This document shows, piece by piece, positions 20,371 to 30,681 of a stretch of DNA of 64,000 bases. The notes under the pieces were generated by a model. It saw nothing but the letters and a program-made list of their open reading frames with translations, was not told the origin of the DNA and did not search any database. The stretch is from positions 540,416 to 604,415 of the forward strand of contig JBBCGY010000001.1 of assembly GCA_037200005.1 (NCBI GenBank). Direction: 5' to 3'. The position numbers and the translations under genes are program-made. The DNA comes from Alphaproteobacteria bacterium (GTDB lineage Bacteria > Pseudomonadota > Alphaproteobacteria > UBA9219 > RFNS01). Numbering within the stretch: position 1 is the stretch's first letter; every line of letters begins with the position of its first letter.

Positions 20371-21116
20371 ATCACTCGCGCTTCGTTCTTGAGTTTATCG
20401 ACCAGCGTCGCGACGTCCGGCACTTTGATGCCCGCCTTGCGCTTGGGCGGCTCGGTGACTTTCAGCACTTTCAGGCGCGGCGCGAGATCGACGCCGAGCT
20501 CCTCCGGCTTAACGATATCGAGCGGCTTTTTCTTCGCTTTCATGATGTTGGGCAGCGAGGCGTAGCGCGGCGTGTTGAGCCGCAGATCGGTCGTCACCAG
20601 CGCGGGCAGCGTGAGTTCCAGCGTCTCCAGCCCGCCGTCGATTTCCCGCACCACCGTCACTTTATCTCCGGCCATGTCCATCTTGGAGGCGAAGGTCGCC
20701 TGCGGCCAGCCGAGCAGCGCCGCGAGCATCTGGCCGGTCTGGTTGCAATCGTCGTCGATGGCCTGCTTGCCCATGATGATAAGTTGCGGCTGCTCGCGCT
20801 TCGCCACCGCAGCCAGGGCCTTGGCGACGCCCAAAGGCTGCGTCTCGCCCTCGAAGGGAATATAGATGCCCCGGTCGGCGCCGATTGCCATGGCGGTGCG
20901 CAGCATCTCGCCCGCCAGATGCGGGCCGACGGTGACGGCGATCACTTCCGACGCGATGCCTTTTTCCTTCAGCCGCGCGGCTTCCTCGACGGCGATTTCG
21001 TCGAACGGATTGATCGCCATTTTGACATTGGCCAGCTCGACCCCGCTTTGATCCGCCTTGACGCGGATTTTAACATAGGGATCGACGACTCGCTTGATCG
21101 GCACCAGAATCTTCAT
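20367..21116 (-). CDS. etfB: Electron transfer flavoprotein beta subunit
   Basis: The 249-residue small subunit of ETF, which holds AMP and docks partner dehydrogenases. It begins [19 protein letters not shown], the normal N-terminus, so the ATG at 21116 is chosen over an upstream frame. The dehydrogenase recognition loop and the block [25 protein letters not shown] (split here around residues 121-145) are family hallmarks. It heads an etfB-etfA operon. A GC-rich gap of about 85 bases separates it from serA. Confidence 0.96.
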   Translation of the reverse strand: MKILVPIKRVVDPYVKIRVKADQSGVELANVKMAINPFDEIAVEEAARLKEKGIASEVIAVTVGPHLAGEMLRTAMAIGADRGIYIPFEGETQPLGVAKALAAVAKREQPQLIIMGKQAIDDDCNQTGQMLAALLGWPQATFASKMDMAGDKVTVVREIDGGLETLELTLPALVTTDLRLNTPRYASLPNIMKAKKKPLDIVKPEELGVDLAPRLKVLKVTEPPKRKAGIKVPDVATLVDKLKNEARVI

Positions 21117-21203
21117 GCAGCCGGTTATGCCCGATGAACCGCCCGCCATGCAATCGCCGCGTTATAATTATCACGGTTTTTGGACGAGTGTGGCGGGAAT
21201 GCC

Positions 21204-22781
21204 CTAAAACCCCAATCCCCACGCCTTGACCACGCTCGGCAGCTTATTGATCTCGGCCAGCACGTTTTCCGAAGGCGGCTGGTCGATGGCGATCAGCGAC
21301 AGCGCGTCGCCGCCCGCCTGATTCCGGCCCAGGTTGAAATTGGCGATATTCACGCCCGCCTCGCCGAGCCGCGTGCCGAGCCGCCCGATGAAGCCCGGCT
21401 GGTCGCGGTTATGCACGAACAGCATATGCGCGGTCAGTTCGGCCTCGATCGGCACGGAATCGATGGCGACGACGCGCGGTTTTTCTCCGCCGAACAGGGT
21501 TCCGGCGACGGAGCGCCTGCCGCTCTCGCTGTCCACGATGACGCGGATCAAAGTCTGGTAATCGGCGGCTTGCTCGCGGCGGGTTTCGCTGACGGCGATG
21601 TTGCGCTCGCGCGCGATCACCGGCGCGTTGACCATGTTCACGCTGTCGAGCAGCGGCCGCATCAGTCCCATCAGAACGATTCCCGTCAGCGGCTTGACGT
21701 TCAGTCCCGCGACATGGCCCTCATATTCGATGGTGACCGCCTTGACGCCCGTCTCCACCGTTTGCCCCGCGAGGCTGCCAAGCAGCTCGGCGAGCTTCAT
21801 ATAGGGGCGCAGGCGCGGCGCGTCCTCCGCCGAGACCGACGGCATGTTGAGCGCGTTGACGACCGCGCCGGTCAGCAGGAAATCCGCCATCTGCTCCGCC
21901 ACCTGCAGCGCGACATTCTCCTGCGCTTCGTTGGTCGACGCGCCGAGATGCGGCGTGCAGATCACCTTCTCGTTGCCGAAAAGAATGTTGGTTTTGGCCG
22001 GCTCTTCGGCGAACACGTCCAGCGCTGCGCCCGCGACCTGCCCGGAATCCAGCGCCGCTTTCAGGTCGGCCTCGACGACCAGCCCGCCGCGCGCGCAATT
22101 GATGACCCGCACGCCTTTCTTGCATTTCGCCAGCGCCGCCGCGTCGATGATGTTCTTGGTTTGCTCGGTCAGCGGCGTGTGCAGCGTGATGAAATCCGCG
22201 CGGCGCAAAAGTTCGTCCAGTTCAACTTTCTCGACGCCAAGCTGCTTCGCCCGCTCGGCGGAGAGGAACGGATCGAACGCCGCGACCTTCATCTTGAGGC
22301 CGAGCGCACGGTCGGCGACGATGGCGCCGATATTGCCGCAGCCGATGACGCCGAGCGTCTTGCCGTAAAGCTCCACGCCCATGAAGCGCGATTTCTCCCA
22401 CTTTCCGGCATGGGTCGAAGCGCTGGCGGCGGGCAGGTCGCGGGCGAGCGCGAACATCATCGCGATGGCGTGTTCCGCCGTCGTGATGGAATTGCCGAAC
22501 GGCGTGTTCATGACGACGACGCCGCGCGCGGTGGCGGCGGGAACGTCGACATTGTCGACGCCGATTCCGGCGCGCCCGACGACTTTGAGATTCTTGGCGG
22601 CGGCGAGAAGGTCTTTCGTCACCTTGGTCGATGAGCGGATCGCGAGGCCGTCATACTCGCCGATGATGGCGGCGATCTCGTCCGGCTTCAGGCCGGTTTT
22701 CTGGTCGACTTCGACGCCGCGCTCCTTGAAGATCGCGATGGCGGCGGGGCTGAGGGCGTCGCTGATAAGCACTTTGGGCAT
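21204..22781 (-). CDS. serA: D-3-phosphoglycerate dehydrogenase
   Basis: The first enzyme of serine synthesis, oxidising 3-phosphoglycerate with NAD. The 525-residue form is the long type: catalytic domain, NAD-binding Rossmann domain (GVIGCGNIGAIVAD, about 144-157), an intervening ASB domain and a C-terminal ACT domain ending near the stop. The catalytic arginine is in VINCARGGLV and the histidine in CTPHLGAST. It lies downstream of serC, with one small gene between, in a probable serC-serA operon. Confidence 0.97.
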   Translation of the reverse strand: MPKVLISDALSPAAIAIFKERGVEVDQKTGLKPDEIAAIIGEYDGLAIRSSTKVTKDLLAAAKNLKVVGRAGIGVDNVDVPAATARGVVVMNTPFGNSITTAEHAIAMMFALARDLPAASASTHAGKWEKSRFMGVELYGKTLGVIGCGNIGAIVADRALGLKMKVAAFDPFLSAERAKQLGVEKVELDELLRRADFITLHTPLTEQTKNIIDAAALAKCKKGVRVINCARGGLVVEADLKAALDSGQVAGAALDVFAEEPAKTNILFGNEKVICTPHLGASTNEAQENVALQVAEQMADFLLTGAVVNALNMPSVSAEDAPRLRPYMKLAELLGSLAGQTVETGVKAVTIEYEGHVAGLNVKPLTGIVLMGLMRPLLDSVNMVNAPVIARERNIAVSETRREQAADYQTLIRVIVDSESGRRSVAGTLFGGEKPRVVAIDSVPIEAELTAHMLFVHNRDQPGFIGRLGTRLGEAGVNIANFNLGRNQAGGDALSLIAIDQPPSENVLAEINKLPSVVKAWGLGF

Positions 22782-22792
22782 GATGGATTCCT

Positions 22793-23281
22793 TTAAGGGT
22801 GACGATGGAGAAGCCCTAGGCTTCCGGAAGGTTTGCGGGTGAAGCTTGTTTTAGTAATAAAGTTGCCGCGAGGCCCTGTTGTTTCATGGGTCGCAGTGAA
22901 ATGGTCGGCGTCCAGAATGCTATATTTCGAGCGCCGACGGTTCGCGCCGTCGGTCGGCAAGCCACCCAGCACGCCATGATCTAGATCGAGGGTCTGGAAC
23001 GGCTTGCCGGCATCGATGCCGTCGGCGAAGGAGCTGATGATGGCGTCGTTATGGCGTTCGATGTGGAAATGCCGGAAACAATTGTATTTCTTTCCGCTCG
23101 CGGCGACCCACACTCGCCCTTTTTCTTCATAATCATAACGGCTGTTGCCGCGCGGCGCATAGCGCGCCTCGCCTTCCACGACGGCAATGACGGCCGGTTG
23201 GCCCGCTTGCCTGATTTCGCGCTTATAGAGCCAATTGCCGCTCCATTGCGCGAAAATGCTATCGATGCCGTTCGTTGTCAT
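22793..23281 (-). CDS. DUF6314-like small protein between serC and serA
   Basis: A 162-residue soluble protein resembling the DUF6314 family from memory: W-x-G-x-W, then ARYAPRGNSRYDYEEKGRVW and FHIERHNDAIIS. The ATG at 23281 is chosen because the longer frame would overlap serC. It lies between serC and serA (20 bases after serC, 11 bases before serA) on the same strand. Its role is unknown; the serine operon context may be incidental. Confidence 0.7.
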   Translation of the reverse strand: MTTNGIDSIFAQWSGNWLYKREIRQAGQPAVIAVVEGEARYAPRGNSRYDYEEKGRVWVAASGKKYNCFRHFHIERHNDAIISSFADGIDAGKPFQTLDLDHGVLGGLPTDGANRRRSKYSILDADHFTATHETTGPRGNFITKTSFTRKPSGSLGLLHRHP

Positions 23282-23300
23282 GCGACCGCCGAAGATGGAG

Positions 23301-24494
23301 TCAGGCGATTGCGCTGGCGGACTTCGCCGCCGCATAGGCCCAGTCGAGCCATTGCGTCAGCGCTGCGACATCCGAAGCCTCGACCGTCGCCCCGCACCAG
23401 ATGCGCAGATGCGGCGGCGCGTCGCGATGGCCGTTGATGTCATAGGCGGCTTTGGCTTTTTCCAAAAGATCGGCCATCGTCTTGCAAAGCGCCGCCCGCT
23501 GCTCCACCGACAAAGCCGGATCGGCGATCGTGATCGTCACCGAAGTCGGCGAGCGATATTTTGGATTCTCGGCCATGAAAGCGGCCCAGGGCGTGCGCGC
23601 GACCCAATCTTCCAGAACTTTATAATTCGCGCGCGTCCGCGTCTGCAGCGCCGCAGCGCCGCCGAGGCTCTCGGCCCATTTCAGCGCGTCGATCGCGTCC
23701 TCGACGCACAGCATCGAGGGCGTGTTGATGGTTTCGCCCTGGAAAATTCCGGCATTCAACTTGCCGTCCTTAGTCATGCGGAACAGTTTCGGCATCGGCC
23801 ATGAAGGCTTGTGGCTTTCCAGCCGCGCGACCGCGCGCGGGCTGAGGATCAGCACGCCATGCTGCGCTTCGCCGCCGAGAACTTTTTGCCATGAGTAAGT
23901 GACGACATCGAGCTTCGACCAATCCATCGGCAGGGCGAAAATCGACGAAGTGGCGTCGCAGATCGTCAGGCCCTCGCGATCCACCGCGATCCAGTCCGCG
24001 TTCGGCACGCATACGCCGCTGGTCGTGCCGTTCCAGGTGAACACAATGTCATGGGCGGGATTCGCTTGCGCCAGATCGGGCAGTTGGCCGAAATCGGCGA
24101 CGAAGCTGCGCGCGTCGGTCAGTTTCAATTGCTTGACGATATCCGTGACCCAGTCTTTGCCGAACACTTCCCAGGCGAACACGTCGACCGGGCGCGCGCC
24201 GAGCAGCGACCACAGCGCCATTTCGACCGCGCCGGTGTCGGAGGCGGCGACGATGCCGATCAGGTAATCGTCGGGCAGGCCGAGAATCTTCCGCGACAGG
24301 TTCAGCGCTTCCTGCAGCTTCGCCTTGCCCGGCTTCGAGCGGTGCGAGCGCGCGATGCAAGCGCCTTCAAGCGCGTTAACGCTCCAGCCCGGACGCTTGG
24401 CGCAGGGGCCGGAGGAGAAATTCGGGTTTTTTGGGCGGATAGACGGCTGCGGGGGAAGGGATTCGGCAACGACGGCGGCAGCTTGCTGCGTCAT
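23301..24494 (-). CDS. serC: Phosphoserine aminotransferase
   Basis: A PLP enzyme that converts 3-phosphohydroxypyruvate to phosphoserine. The 397-residue sequence belongs to the alphaproteobacterial/archaeal SerC subgroup rather than the E. coli one: it starts with [17 protein letters not shown] and has the SKPGKAKL block. The PLP lysine is in [11 protein letters not shown] (about residue 209). The start codon lies 8 bases after AGG of a weak ribosome-binding site that falls inside the predicted leader stem, so translation may be controlled. Confidence 0.95.
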   Translation of the reverse strand: MTQQAAAVVAESLPPQPSIRPKNPNFSSGPCAKRPGWSVNALEGACIARSHRSKPGKAKLQEALNLSRKILGLPDDYLIGIVAASDTGAVEMALWSLLGARPVDVFAWEVFGKDWVTDIVKQLKLTDARSFVADFGQLPDLAQANPAHDIVFTWNGTTSGVCVPNADWIAVDREGLTICDATSSIFALPMDWSKLDVVTYSWQKVLGGEAQHGVLILSPRAVARLESHKPSWPMPKLFRMTKDGKLNAGIFQGETINTPSMLCVEDAIDALKWAESLGGAAALQTRTRANYKVLEDWVARTPWAAFMAENPKYRSPTSVTITIADPALSVEQRAALCKTMADLLEKAKAAYDINGHRDAPPHLRIWCGATVEASDVAALTQWLDWAYAAAKSASAIA

Positions 24495-24498
24495 GATG

Positions 24499-24586
24499 AT
24501 AACCTATATTCAAAACGATACGTTGGGGTATCGCGGCCCGCATCGAACATAGCGGGTTTGCGGAAGGAGTCAAATCGACAGGTTAT
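24499..24586 (-). promoter_or_regulatory. Structured serC leader (three-stem junction)
   Basis: Reading the minus strand, ATAACCT (24586-24580) can pair with AGGTTAT (24505-24499), which contains the serC ribosome-binding site. Inside are two hairpins: CCCGC/GCGGG (24556-24552 with 24541-24537) and CGATAC/GTATCG (24533-24528 with 24521-24516), the latter followed by TTTT. A 'serC' leader motif whose last stem overlaps the ribosome-binding site is known upstream of alphaproteobacterial serC-serA operons; identity with it is inferred from position and shape. Confidence 0.5.
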
Positions 24587-24591
24587 AAACG

Positions 24592-25302
24592 CTAGCAGGC
24601 GCCGGGATATGTGTACCGCAGCCGCAAATGGCATCCTTCGTCATAGATCGGGTAAAGGCTCAGCTCCCTGGGCTCGTAAGGCTTAAGGACAAAGCGGTCG
24701 CCGCCGGAGGAGCACGCTTCGCCTTCCTGTTCGTCCCGGATCAGAAGGGTTTTTGCCCTGACTTCCAGCACCATATAGGCGTGTGTGGAGAGACTGACGT
24801 AATCGCCTTTTTCCAGATATTTGACATTCGCGCCTTTTCTTTCGGCCCAGCCGAATTCGCCGCCAGGCAGCGCAAGACGGAACCAATCGCCTTCGCGCGC
24901 GATAAATGTCTGATGAAAATGCACGTCGCCCCAATCAGGATCGTAATCGTCTGGCTTGAAATACTGCACGTGACTCAGCGGAGAAATATAGGCAGCGCTC
25001 AGGCCGTTAGCTGGAGCATAGACGACCATGATGGAGCCTGCCGGTTTGCCGCCCGGCGTTTCGCGCAGTTCAATCATTCGGGTTTGCGGCGCGAGTACGC
25101 GAGCGGCGCAGGCCGCTGAGAGCGCTTCCTTTTCGCATAATTTTCCGAATTGATTGCTGTTTTCCAGCCAGTTCATCGCGTCGGCGTCGTACAAGGCGAC
25201 CAAGCCGAAAGGCGTCTTGATCGCGGCCCGGCAATCGGACTGCGCGGCCATGGCATAACCCGGCAAACCGAGAAGCAGACACATCATGATGATCCGGCGC
25301 AT
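24592..25302 (-). CDS. Secreted protein of unknown function
   Basis: A 236-residue exported protein with a signal peptide (hydrophobic core about residues 5-17, cleavage likely after AMA at 17-19). Five or more cysteines in the mature part suggest disulphide bonds. The block REGDWFRLALPGGEFGWAER resembles a bacterial SH3-like segment, which often binds cell-wall material, but this is weak. The stop codon TAG lies six bases before the serC leader stem, so the two may be transcribed together or the leader promoter may lie within this gene. Confidence 0.75.
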   Translation of the reverse strand: MRRIIMMCLLLGLPGYAMAAQSDCRAAIKTPFGLVALYDADAMNWLENSNQFGKLCEKEALSAACAARVLAPQTRMIELRETPGGKPAGSIMVVYAPANGLSAAYISPLSHVQYFKPDDYDPDWGDVHFHQTFIAREGDWFRLALPGGEFGWAERKGANVKYLEKGDYVSLSTHAYMVLEVRAKTLLIRDEQEGEACSSGGDRFVLKPYEPRELSLYPIYDEGCHLRLRYTYPGAC

Positions 25303-25310
25303 AATTCCTC

Positions 25311-26000
25311 CTATCCCAAAAATCCCGCCAGCGCATAAGCCGCCGCAGCCGCCAGCGCGCCGATGAGCGTCGTCTGCACGGCGGAACGGGCGATGCCCGC
25401 GCCGCTGAAATGCCCTTTCGCGCCGCCGAAAATCAGCAGCGCGATCAGCGTGACGCTCGCCGACCAGAGCAGCGCCGCGCTAATCTCGCCGGTCAGCATA
25501 TAGGGCGTGAGCGGCACGAGGCCGCCCGCGATATACGCCGTGCCGATCGTCAGCGGGCTATGCAGCAACCGGCGCGGGTCAGGCTCCTCGAGGCCGAGCT
25601 CGAATCGCATCATGAAATCGACCCAGGCGCCCGGATTCCGGCGCAGCCCGTCCACGACCATCGTCGCGCCGCGGTCGTCGAGGCCGTATTGTTTCAGGAT
25701 TCCCGCGACCTCGCGGGCTTCTTCTTCGGGAATGTCCTTGATTTCCTGCTGCTCGCGGGCGCGTTCGGCGGCGTAATGCTCGGCGTCGGTCTTGGCCGCG
25801 AGATAGCCGCCCAAAGCCATCGCAATCGCTCCGGCGGCGATTTCCGCGACGCCCGCCGTCACGATCAATCTGGTGGATGCGACCGCGCCGCTCAGCCCGG
25901 CGGCGAGCGCGAACGGCACCGTCAGCCCGTCCGACATGCCGATGACGAGATCGCGCAAGGTGGCGCTGGCGGCGGTGTGATGTTCGGAATGCTCGGCCAT
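25311..26000 (-). CDS. VIT1/CCC1 family transporter
   Basis: A 229-residue membrane protein of the vacuolar iron transporter family, which moves Fe(II) or Mn(II) out of the cytosol. The N-terminal signature LRDLVIGMSDGLTVPFALAAGLSG (in part, residues 16-39) and the glutamate-rich cytoplasmic metal-binding arm (REQQEIKDIPEEEAREV) are visible, with five hydrophobic segments. The ATG at 26000 overlaps the glmM stop as ATGA, which fixes the start. It is the last gene of a glmM-led group. Confidence 0.9.
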   Translation of the reverse strand: MAEHSEHHTAASATLRDLVIGMSDGLTVPFALAAGLSGAVASTRLIVTAGVAEIAAGAIAMALGGYLAAKTDAEHYAAERAREQQEIKDIPEEEAREVAGILKQYGLDDRGATMVVDGLRRNPGAWVDFMMRFELGLEEPDPRRLLHSPLTIGTAYIAGGLVPLTPYMLTGEISAALLWSASVTLIALLIFGGAKGHFSGAGIARSAVQTTLIGALAAAAAYALAGFLG

Positions 26001-27358
26001 CAAGCCGCCTTCGCGATCACCGCGCATAATTCCTCGACCAGCGCGCGCACGAGTTTTTCGTCGTCGCCTTCGGCCATGACCCGGATCACCGGCTCGGTGC
26101 CGGAGCGGCGGATGAGAATCCGCCCATTGCCGTTCAGCCGCTTCTCCGCCGCCGCGATGGCTTGGGTGACGTGCGGCTGATCCAATATCGCGGCGGACGT
26201 GACGCGCACATTGCTCAAAATCTGCGGCAGCGGCGCGAAGGAATGCAACACCTCGCTGGCGGGCCGCCCCCGCTTCTTGATGACCGCCAGAACCTGAAGC
26301 GCCGCGATCAGCGCGTCGCCGGAGGTGGCGTAGTCGCTGAGCAGGATATGCCCCGACTGCTCGCCGCCGATATTGCAGCCGTCGCGGCGCATCGCCTCCA
26401 GCACATAGCGGTCGCCCACGGGCGTGCGGGAAAGGCCGATTTTTTGCGTCTGCAAGAACCGTTCGAGTCCGAGATTGGACATCACCGTCGCCACCACCGC
26501 GCCGCCGCGCAGCTTGCCGTCCCGCGCCCAGTCATGGGCGATGGCGGCCATGAGTTGATCGCCGTCGACCCGCTTGCCCTTTTCGTCCGCGACGATCAGC
26601 CGGTCGGCGTCCCCGTCCAGGGCGATGCCGATATCCGCGCCATGCAGCACGACGCTTTCCTGCATCAGCTGCGGAGCGGTCGCGCCGCATTGGGCGTTGA
26701 TATTGATGCCGTCGGGCGCGACCGCCACCGGAATCACCTGCGCGCCCAGCTCCCACAGCACGGTCGGCGCGGTGCGATAGGCCGCGCCGTTCGCGCAATC
26801 GACGACAATCTTCAAGCCTTCGAGGCTTAATCCGCGCGGGAAGGTGCCCTTGACCCATTCGACATAACGTCCCAGCGCGTCGTCGAGGCGGCTGGCGCGT
26901 CCGAGATCGGCCGAGGCCGCCGGCTGCAATTTCTCCGGCGTCGCCATCAGCGTTTCGATCTTCGCCTCGAATTCGTCCGACAGCTTATAGCCGTCGGGGC
27001 CGAACAGCTTGATGCCGTTATCTTCATAGGGATTATGCGAGGCGGAAATCATGACGCCGAGATCGGCGCGCAGGCTGGTGGTCAGCATGGCGACCGCAGG
27101 CGTCGGCAGCGGGCCGAGCAGCACGACATCCATCCCCATGCTGACAAATCCCGCCGTCAGCGCGGGTTCGAGCAGATAGCCGGAAAGGCGCGTATCCTTG
27201 CCGATCACGACCCGGTTGCGGTGCGTGCCGCGCTGGAACAAGGCGGCGGCGGCCTGGGCCAGGCGCAGCATGGTCTCGGCGGTCATCGGCTCGCTGTTGG
27301 CCGCGCCGCGAATGCCGTCGGTGCCGAACAACCTTCTTTGATTTCCGTTTTCCGTCAT
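26000..27358 (-). CDS. glmM: Phosphoglucosamine mutase
   Basis: Interconverts glucosamine-6-phosphate and glucosamine-1-phosphate for UDP-GlcNAc, peptidoglycan and LPS synthesis. The 452-residue protein starts [14 protein letters not shown] and has the phosphoserine loop [12 protein letters not shown] (about residues 98-109), the metal loop LDGDADR, and GGEQSGHI. I chose the ATG at 27358 because GAGGGA lies 7 bases upstream; the longer frame is within the upstream gene. It is coupled to the VIT gene by an ATGA overlap. Confidence 0.96.
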   Translation of the reverse strand: MTENGNQRRLFGTDGIRGAANSEPMTAETMLRLAQAAAALFQRGTHRNRVVIGKDTRLSGYLLEPALTAGFVSMGMDVVLLGPLPTPAVAMLTTSLRADLGVMISASHNPYEDNGIKLFGPDGYKLSDEFEAKIETLMATPEKLQPAASADLGRASRLDDALGRYVEWVKGTFPRGLSLEGLKIVVDCANGAAYRTAPTVLWELGAQVIPVAVAPDGININAQCGATAPQLMQESVVLHGADIGIALDGDADRLIVADEKGKRVDGDQLMAAIAHDWARDGKLRGGAVVATVMSNLGLERFLQTQKIGLSRTPVGDRYVLEAMRRDGCNIGGEQSGHILLSDYATSGDALIAALQVLAVIKKRGRPASEVLHSFAPLPQILSNVRVTSAAILDQPHVTQAIAAAEKRLNGNGRILIRRSGTEPVIRVMAEGDDEKLVRALVEELCAVIAKAA

Positions 27359-27368
27359 CTTCCCTCTT

Positions 27369-29300
27369 TCATTTGTCTTCCGTTGTAGCCTCCGCGCGTC
27401 CCGCCGGCAACTTGACCCTGAAAAGCTGTATATCCTGCTGCGGCAAAGGCACCGGCACAAGCCAGCGAGGATGCTCCCCGCTGACCAGCCGGTCGATCAT
27501 GATACGCCCGGCATCGGCATCGGGCAGCAATTTCATGCCCTGCATGCGGCCCATTGCCGCGCTCAGGCGCATCTCCCTGGCCTCTTCGTCGGGATAATAC
27601 AGCGCCGTGACGGTATTGCAGACAAGGACGAGATCGGCGTTATGCATCTGCAGGACCATGCGCGCATAGCCCGGGTCGCGGGCCGAGAAAAATTCATACG
27701 CCACCTGATTGCCCTCAAGATTGTAGGGGGCGGAAAAAACGCGGTGCTTGGTCCGGAATAGCAGCTCCGCCCCGCCGTTCAGGGTCGTCATGATGGAGCG
27801 CGGGCGGTCGCCGAAAAACTTCGGATCGTTCAGCACCCCGGCTATCGCCCATAAGTCGCACGGCTTCTTGCGGTACCAGGAGGGATAAAACAAAAGATAA
27901 GGCCAGCGGCTTTCCTGCGGCGATAGCGTCAGGCCGACCGCCAGAAACGGAACCATGAGAATTCCCGCGCACGCGGGACGAGCGAACCAGGGCCGCAGCC
28001 CTCCGGCATGCCGGAAGCCCTGCGCCATCAGCCAGGCGGCCGGCAGCAGGCTGTATAACTGAGCATAGGTTATGACCCGCGACTGCCAGAAAAGCCCCAG
28101 AAGAAAAACCGGCAGCTGGAATGCCGCCTGAATCGCCCACAGCCGCCGCCGGTAACCCCGGCTGCGAATGAGCATCGCCAGAAGCGTAATGCCCGCGATC
28201 GCGGGCAAGAGAATATTATGGCCGATCATCGGCCAGTAGATGGCGAACCATTTCCAACTGAATGAGAAATCGCCCAGGCGCGCGATCATCGATTGCGCTT
28301 CCAGGACATTGCCGAGAATGATTCTCTGATTATCGGCGCTCATGTCGGCGTAAACGCCGTGCCGCGCCTCGGGCACGGCAAACAGCATCAGGCCGAGGGC
28401 GGCGGTTCCGACAGCGCACAGGACGCCGAAGCGTCGCGTTCGCGATGCTTCGGCGCTGTAATGCAGGATCAGCAGCACCCCCGTCGTGAGGCTCGCGAAT
28501 ATGACATGCGGCATCGATAGGCGATACATTTCATGCAGTAGCCATTCTTCGGGCCGACGCAGAACGGGCAGCAAAATGAGGATTCCGGCCAGCAGGCCGA
28601 AGCCGAACAAGGGCGCGTCCCGCGCGGTTTTTCCGCCGCGAAAAGCCGCGCTTGCCGCGACGGCGGCGATGGTCAGCGCCGTCCACACCAGGGATTCCGT
28701 GCCGATCGCAAGCCCCCAGGCGCAGACGCCCCCGGCCAGCAGAAGCAGTTTGGGATTGGGCCGGAGCCCATAGCGCAGCAGGCATAGCAGATCGAGCATG
28801 GCGAGAAATAATTGCCAGCCATGATGATCGACCCGCATGGGACGCAATTGATGCAGTACCGGCAGCGCGCATAAAGTCGTCAGGACAAGCAGCCAGCAGC
28901 GGTCTCTTGGAATCAGCCCGCGCCCCAGCAACGGCGCGGCGAAGCAAAATGCTCCCAAGAGAAGCAGCGGCGTCATGAAGGCCGCGACGCCCGCCGCCGC
29001 CATGCGCCCGACCCAAGGCTCGGCCAGCGCCATGATCGCCGCGAGCGGCAGATCGACCAGCCGCGACCATGCCATCACGAAGCCCGGGTCCGCCACGAAG
29101 CGGCTGTGGGACAGGTCATACCAGCTCTGCCCGTCGAGCAGGTTGAAAACCTGCGCCATCCGCATGTAATCGTCGGGATCGTTGAACGTCGCCGTCCACA
29201 TCTGGCTGCCGGTGATCAGCACGAAAGACAGGCCGACATAGGCGATGGCGAAGCTCGCCCACCAGATGCGGCGGTTCATGTCACGGACGGATGGGGTCAT
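27369..29300 (-). CDS. GT-C-fold membrane protein, oligosaccharyltransferase-like
   Basis: A 643-residue protein with about 12 hydrophobic segments and a soluble C-terminal region from about residue 470. The first periplasmic loop carries [20 protein letters not shown], similar to the acidic motif of STT3/GT-C lipid-sugar-dependent glycosyltransferases, and RVDHHGWQ follows near residue 155. It probably transfers sugar from a polyprenyl carrier, but no acceptor can be named. It lies 10 bases upstream of glmM in the same direction. An alternative ATG is at 29279. Confidence 0.75.
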   Translation of the reverse strand: MTPSVRDMNRRIWWASFAIAYVGLSFVLITGSQMWTATFNDPDDYMRMAQVFNLLDGQSWYDLSHSRFVADPGFVMAWSRLVDLPLAAIMALAEPWVGRMAAAGVAAFMTPLLLLGAFCFAAPLLGRGLIPRDRCWLLVLTTLCALPVLHQLRPMRVDHHGWQLFLAMLDLLCLLRYGLRPNPKLLLLAGGVCAWGLAIGTESLVWTALTIAAVAASAAFRGGKTARDAPLFGFGLLAGILILLPVLRRPEEWLLHEMYRLSMPHVIFASLTTGVLLILHYSAEASRTRRFGVLCAVGTAALGLMLFAVPEARHGVYADMSADNQRIILGNVLEAQSMIARLGDFSFSWKWFAIYWPMIGHNILLPAIAGITLLAMLIRSRGYRRRLWAIQAAFQLPVFLLGLFWQSRVITYAQLYSLLPAAWLMAQGFRHAGGLRPWFARPACAGILMVPFLAVGLTLSPQESRWPYLLFYPSWYRKKPCDLWAIAGVLNDPKFFGDRPRSIMTTLNGGAELLFRTKHRVFSAPYNLEGNQVAYEFFSARDPGYARMVLQMHNADLVLVCNTVTALYYPDEEAREMRLSAAMGRMQGMKLLPDADAGRIMIDRLVSGEHPRWLVPVPLPQQDIQLFRVKLPAGRAEATTEDK

Positions 29301-29396
29301 GGGGTTCAGACTCTAGGCACTACAATCTATAGCGCGTCGCCGCGGAAAGGATAAGGAATAATAGCGGCACGCCGGAATCCGTCATGAAAATGGATT

Positions 29397-29425
29397 TTGC
29401 ATAGGCGGCTTATATTCATTAGAAT
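29397..29425 (+). promoter_or_regulatory. Putative sigma-70 promoter of bpt
   Basis: TTGCAT at 29397-29402, a 17-base spacer, and TAGAAT at 29420-29425. It stands about 40 bases before the bpt start in a 166-base divergent region. This is a sequence match only. Confidence 0.45.
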
Positions 29426-29466
29426 AGACGTTCGGCTCCTAAAGACGATTCTTTTGGCGGGGCAGC

Positions 29467-30213
29467 ATGTCGGTCATTCCATCCGGTCTCAGCAGGCTTG
29501 CGCAGTTTTACCTTTCGGGGCCGCTGCCCTGCCCCTATCTGCCGGGGCAGGTCGAACGAAAACTGTTCACCCGCATCAGCGGCGACGGCGACCGCGACAT
29601 GATGCTGAATTCCGCGCTGACGCGGACGGGATTTCGCCGCAGCCACGACATCATCTATAGGCCCGCTTGTCCCGCATGCCAGGCTTGCATGCCGGTTCGC
29701 GTCCCGGCGTCCCGCTTCGCGCCGAGCCGCGGCCAGCGCCGCCTCGCGCGCCGCAACCTGGATTTATGCGTGGCGCTGGAAGACGCTTTGCCGACGCCGG
29801 AGCAATTCGACCTGTTCCTCGCCTATCAGGCCGCGAGGCATGGCGACGGCGACATGGCGCGGATGGGTTATCAGGATTATCGCGCCATGATCCTGGAGGG
29901 CCAGGCCATGACGCAGCTTTTGACCTTGCGCGATCGCCACGGGGGAACCTTGCAGGCGGTCATGCTGGCCGACCGGCTGGATGACGGACTGTCGGCGATT
30001 TACAGCTTTTACTCGCCCGCCGATCGCCGCCGTAGCCTCGGCACGCAATTGATCCTCAGCCTCATCGAGGCGTGCGTGGCGGAAAACCTGCCCTATGTCT
30101 ATCTCGGCTATTGGATCAAGGCGGCCCGCAAAATGGCTTATAAGGGGCAGTTCCAGCCGCTGCAGACGCTCGGCGCGAACGGATGGACGGAAGAAGACGT
30201 CCAGACTCCCTAA
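29467..30213 (+). CDS. bpt: Aspartate/glutamate leucyltransferase
   Basis: Bpt transfers leucine from Leu-tRNA to proteins with N-terminal Asp or Glu, marking them for ClpS/ClpAP degradation. The 248-residue protein shows the ATE family pattern: PCPYLPGQVERKLFTRI at the start, the cysteine cluster CPACQACMPVRVP (about 68-80) and the C-terminal YLGYWIKAARKMAYKGQFQPL in part. The length is normal. It ends four bases into the convergent SET-domain gene. Confidence 0.94.
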   Translation: MSVIPSGLSRLAQFYLSGPLPCPYLPGQVERKLFTRISGDGDRDMMLNSALTRTGFRRSHDIIYRPACPACQACMPVRVPASRFAPSRGQRRLARRNLDLCVALEDALPTPEQFDLFLAYQAARHGDGDMARMGYQDYRAMILEGQAMTQLLTLRDRHGGTLQAVMLADRLDDGLSAIYSFYSPADRRRSLGTQLILSLIEACVAENLPYVYLGYWIKAARKMAYKGQFQPLQTLGANGWTEEDVQTP

Positions 30214-30599
30214 ATCGCCTTCCGGCAATTGGCCTGTCCGCAGCGGCAGGGAAGCTTGCCCTCATGATGCGAATCTCCATAGTCGCAGGTCAGTTCTTCC
30301 CCGGTTTTTATGTTGCGCCTGGCGTAAAACTCCGCGCGTCCATAGGCGATGCGGATAAACAGATTTGCGTCGCAGGAATGGTTGACGAATTGAAACGGGC
30401 CTCCGCCGACGCTGCCGTCGATGGCTTTCGTTTCACTGATTTCTATGATGACGATTCTTTTCAGCGTCTTGGCGCGCTTGCGCGCTTCCCGCACCGAAAC
30501 AAGCTTGCCGGTGAATTCGCCGAGTTTCTTGCGGGCGCGGATCGGGCGGGTGGCGAACAGGCCTTTCCCTTGGATGGAACTTTTGCGGATCGACAACAT
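30210..30599 (-). CDS. SET-domain protein
   Basis: A 129-residue protein that is almost only a SET domain, the lysine methyltransferase fold common in eukaryotes and scattered in bacteria. S-adenosylmethionine and substrate-site motifs are GKGLFATRPIRARKKLGEF (residues 11-29), FVNHSCDANL (71-80) and ELTCDYG, followed by a post-SET cysteine cluster CRCGQANC at the C-terminus (about 118-125). The bacterial targets are unknown. It faces bpt. The next gene on the plus strand begins 83 bases from its start. Confidence 0.88.
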   Translation of the reverse strand: MLSIRKSSIQGKGLFATRPIRARKKLGEFTGKLVSVREARKRAKTLKRIVIIEISETKAIDGSVGGGPFQFVNHSCDANLFIRIAYGRAEFYARRNIKTGEELTCDYGDSHHEGKLPCRCGQANCRKAI

Positions 30600-30681
30600 T
30601 GACGGGCGGGCTCATAATTGCGGAAAGGGTTCGAAGTTGGCGTCATGCATAGGTCATAGGTATCGCAGCTTGCCGCAGGGG

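Noticed and set aside
19216-22634. Long open frames opposite etfAB and serA
   Set aside because: They are high-GC antisense shadows of well-supported genes.
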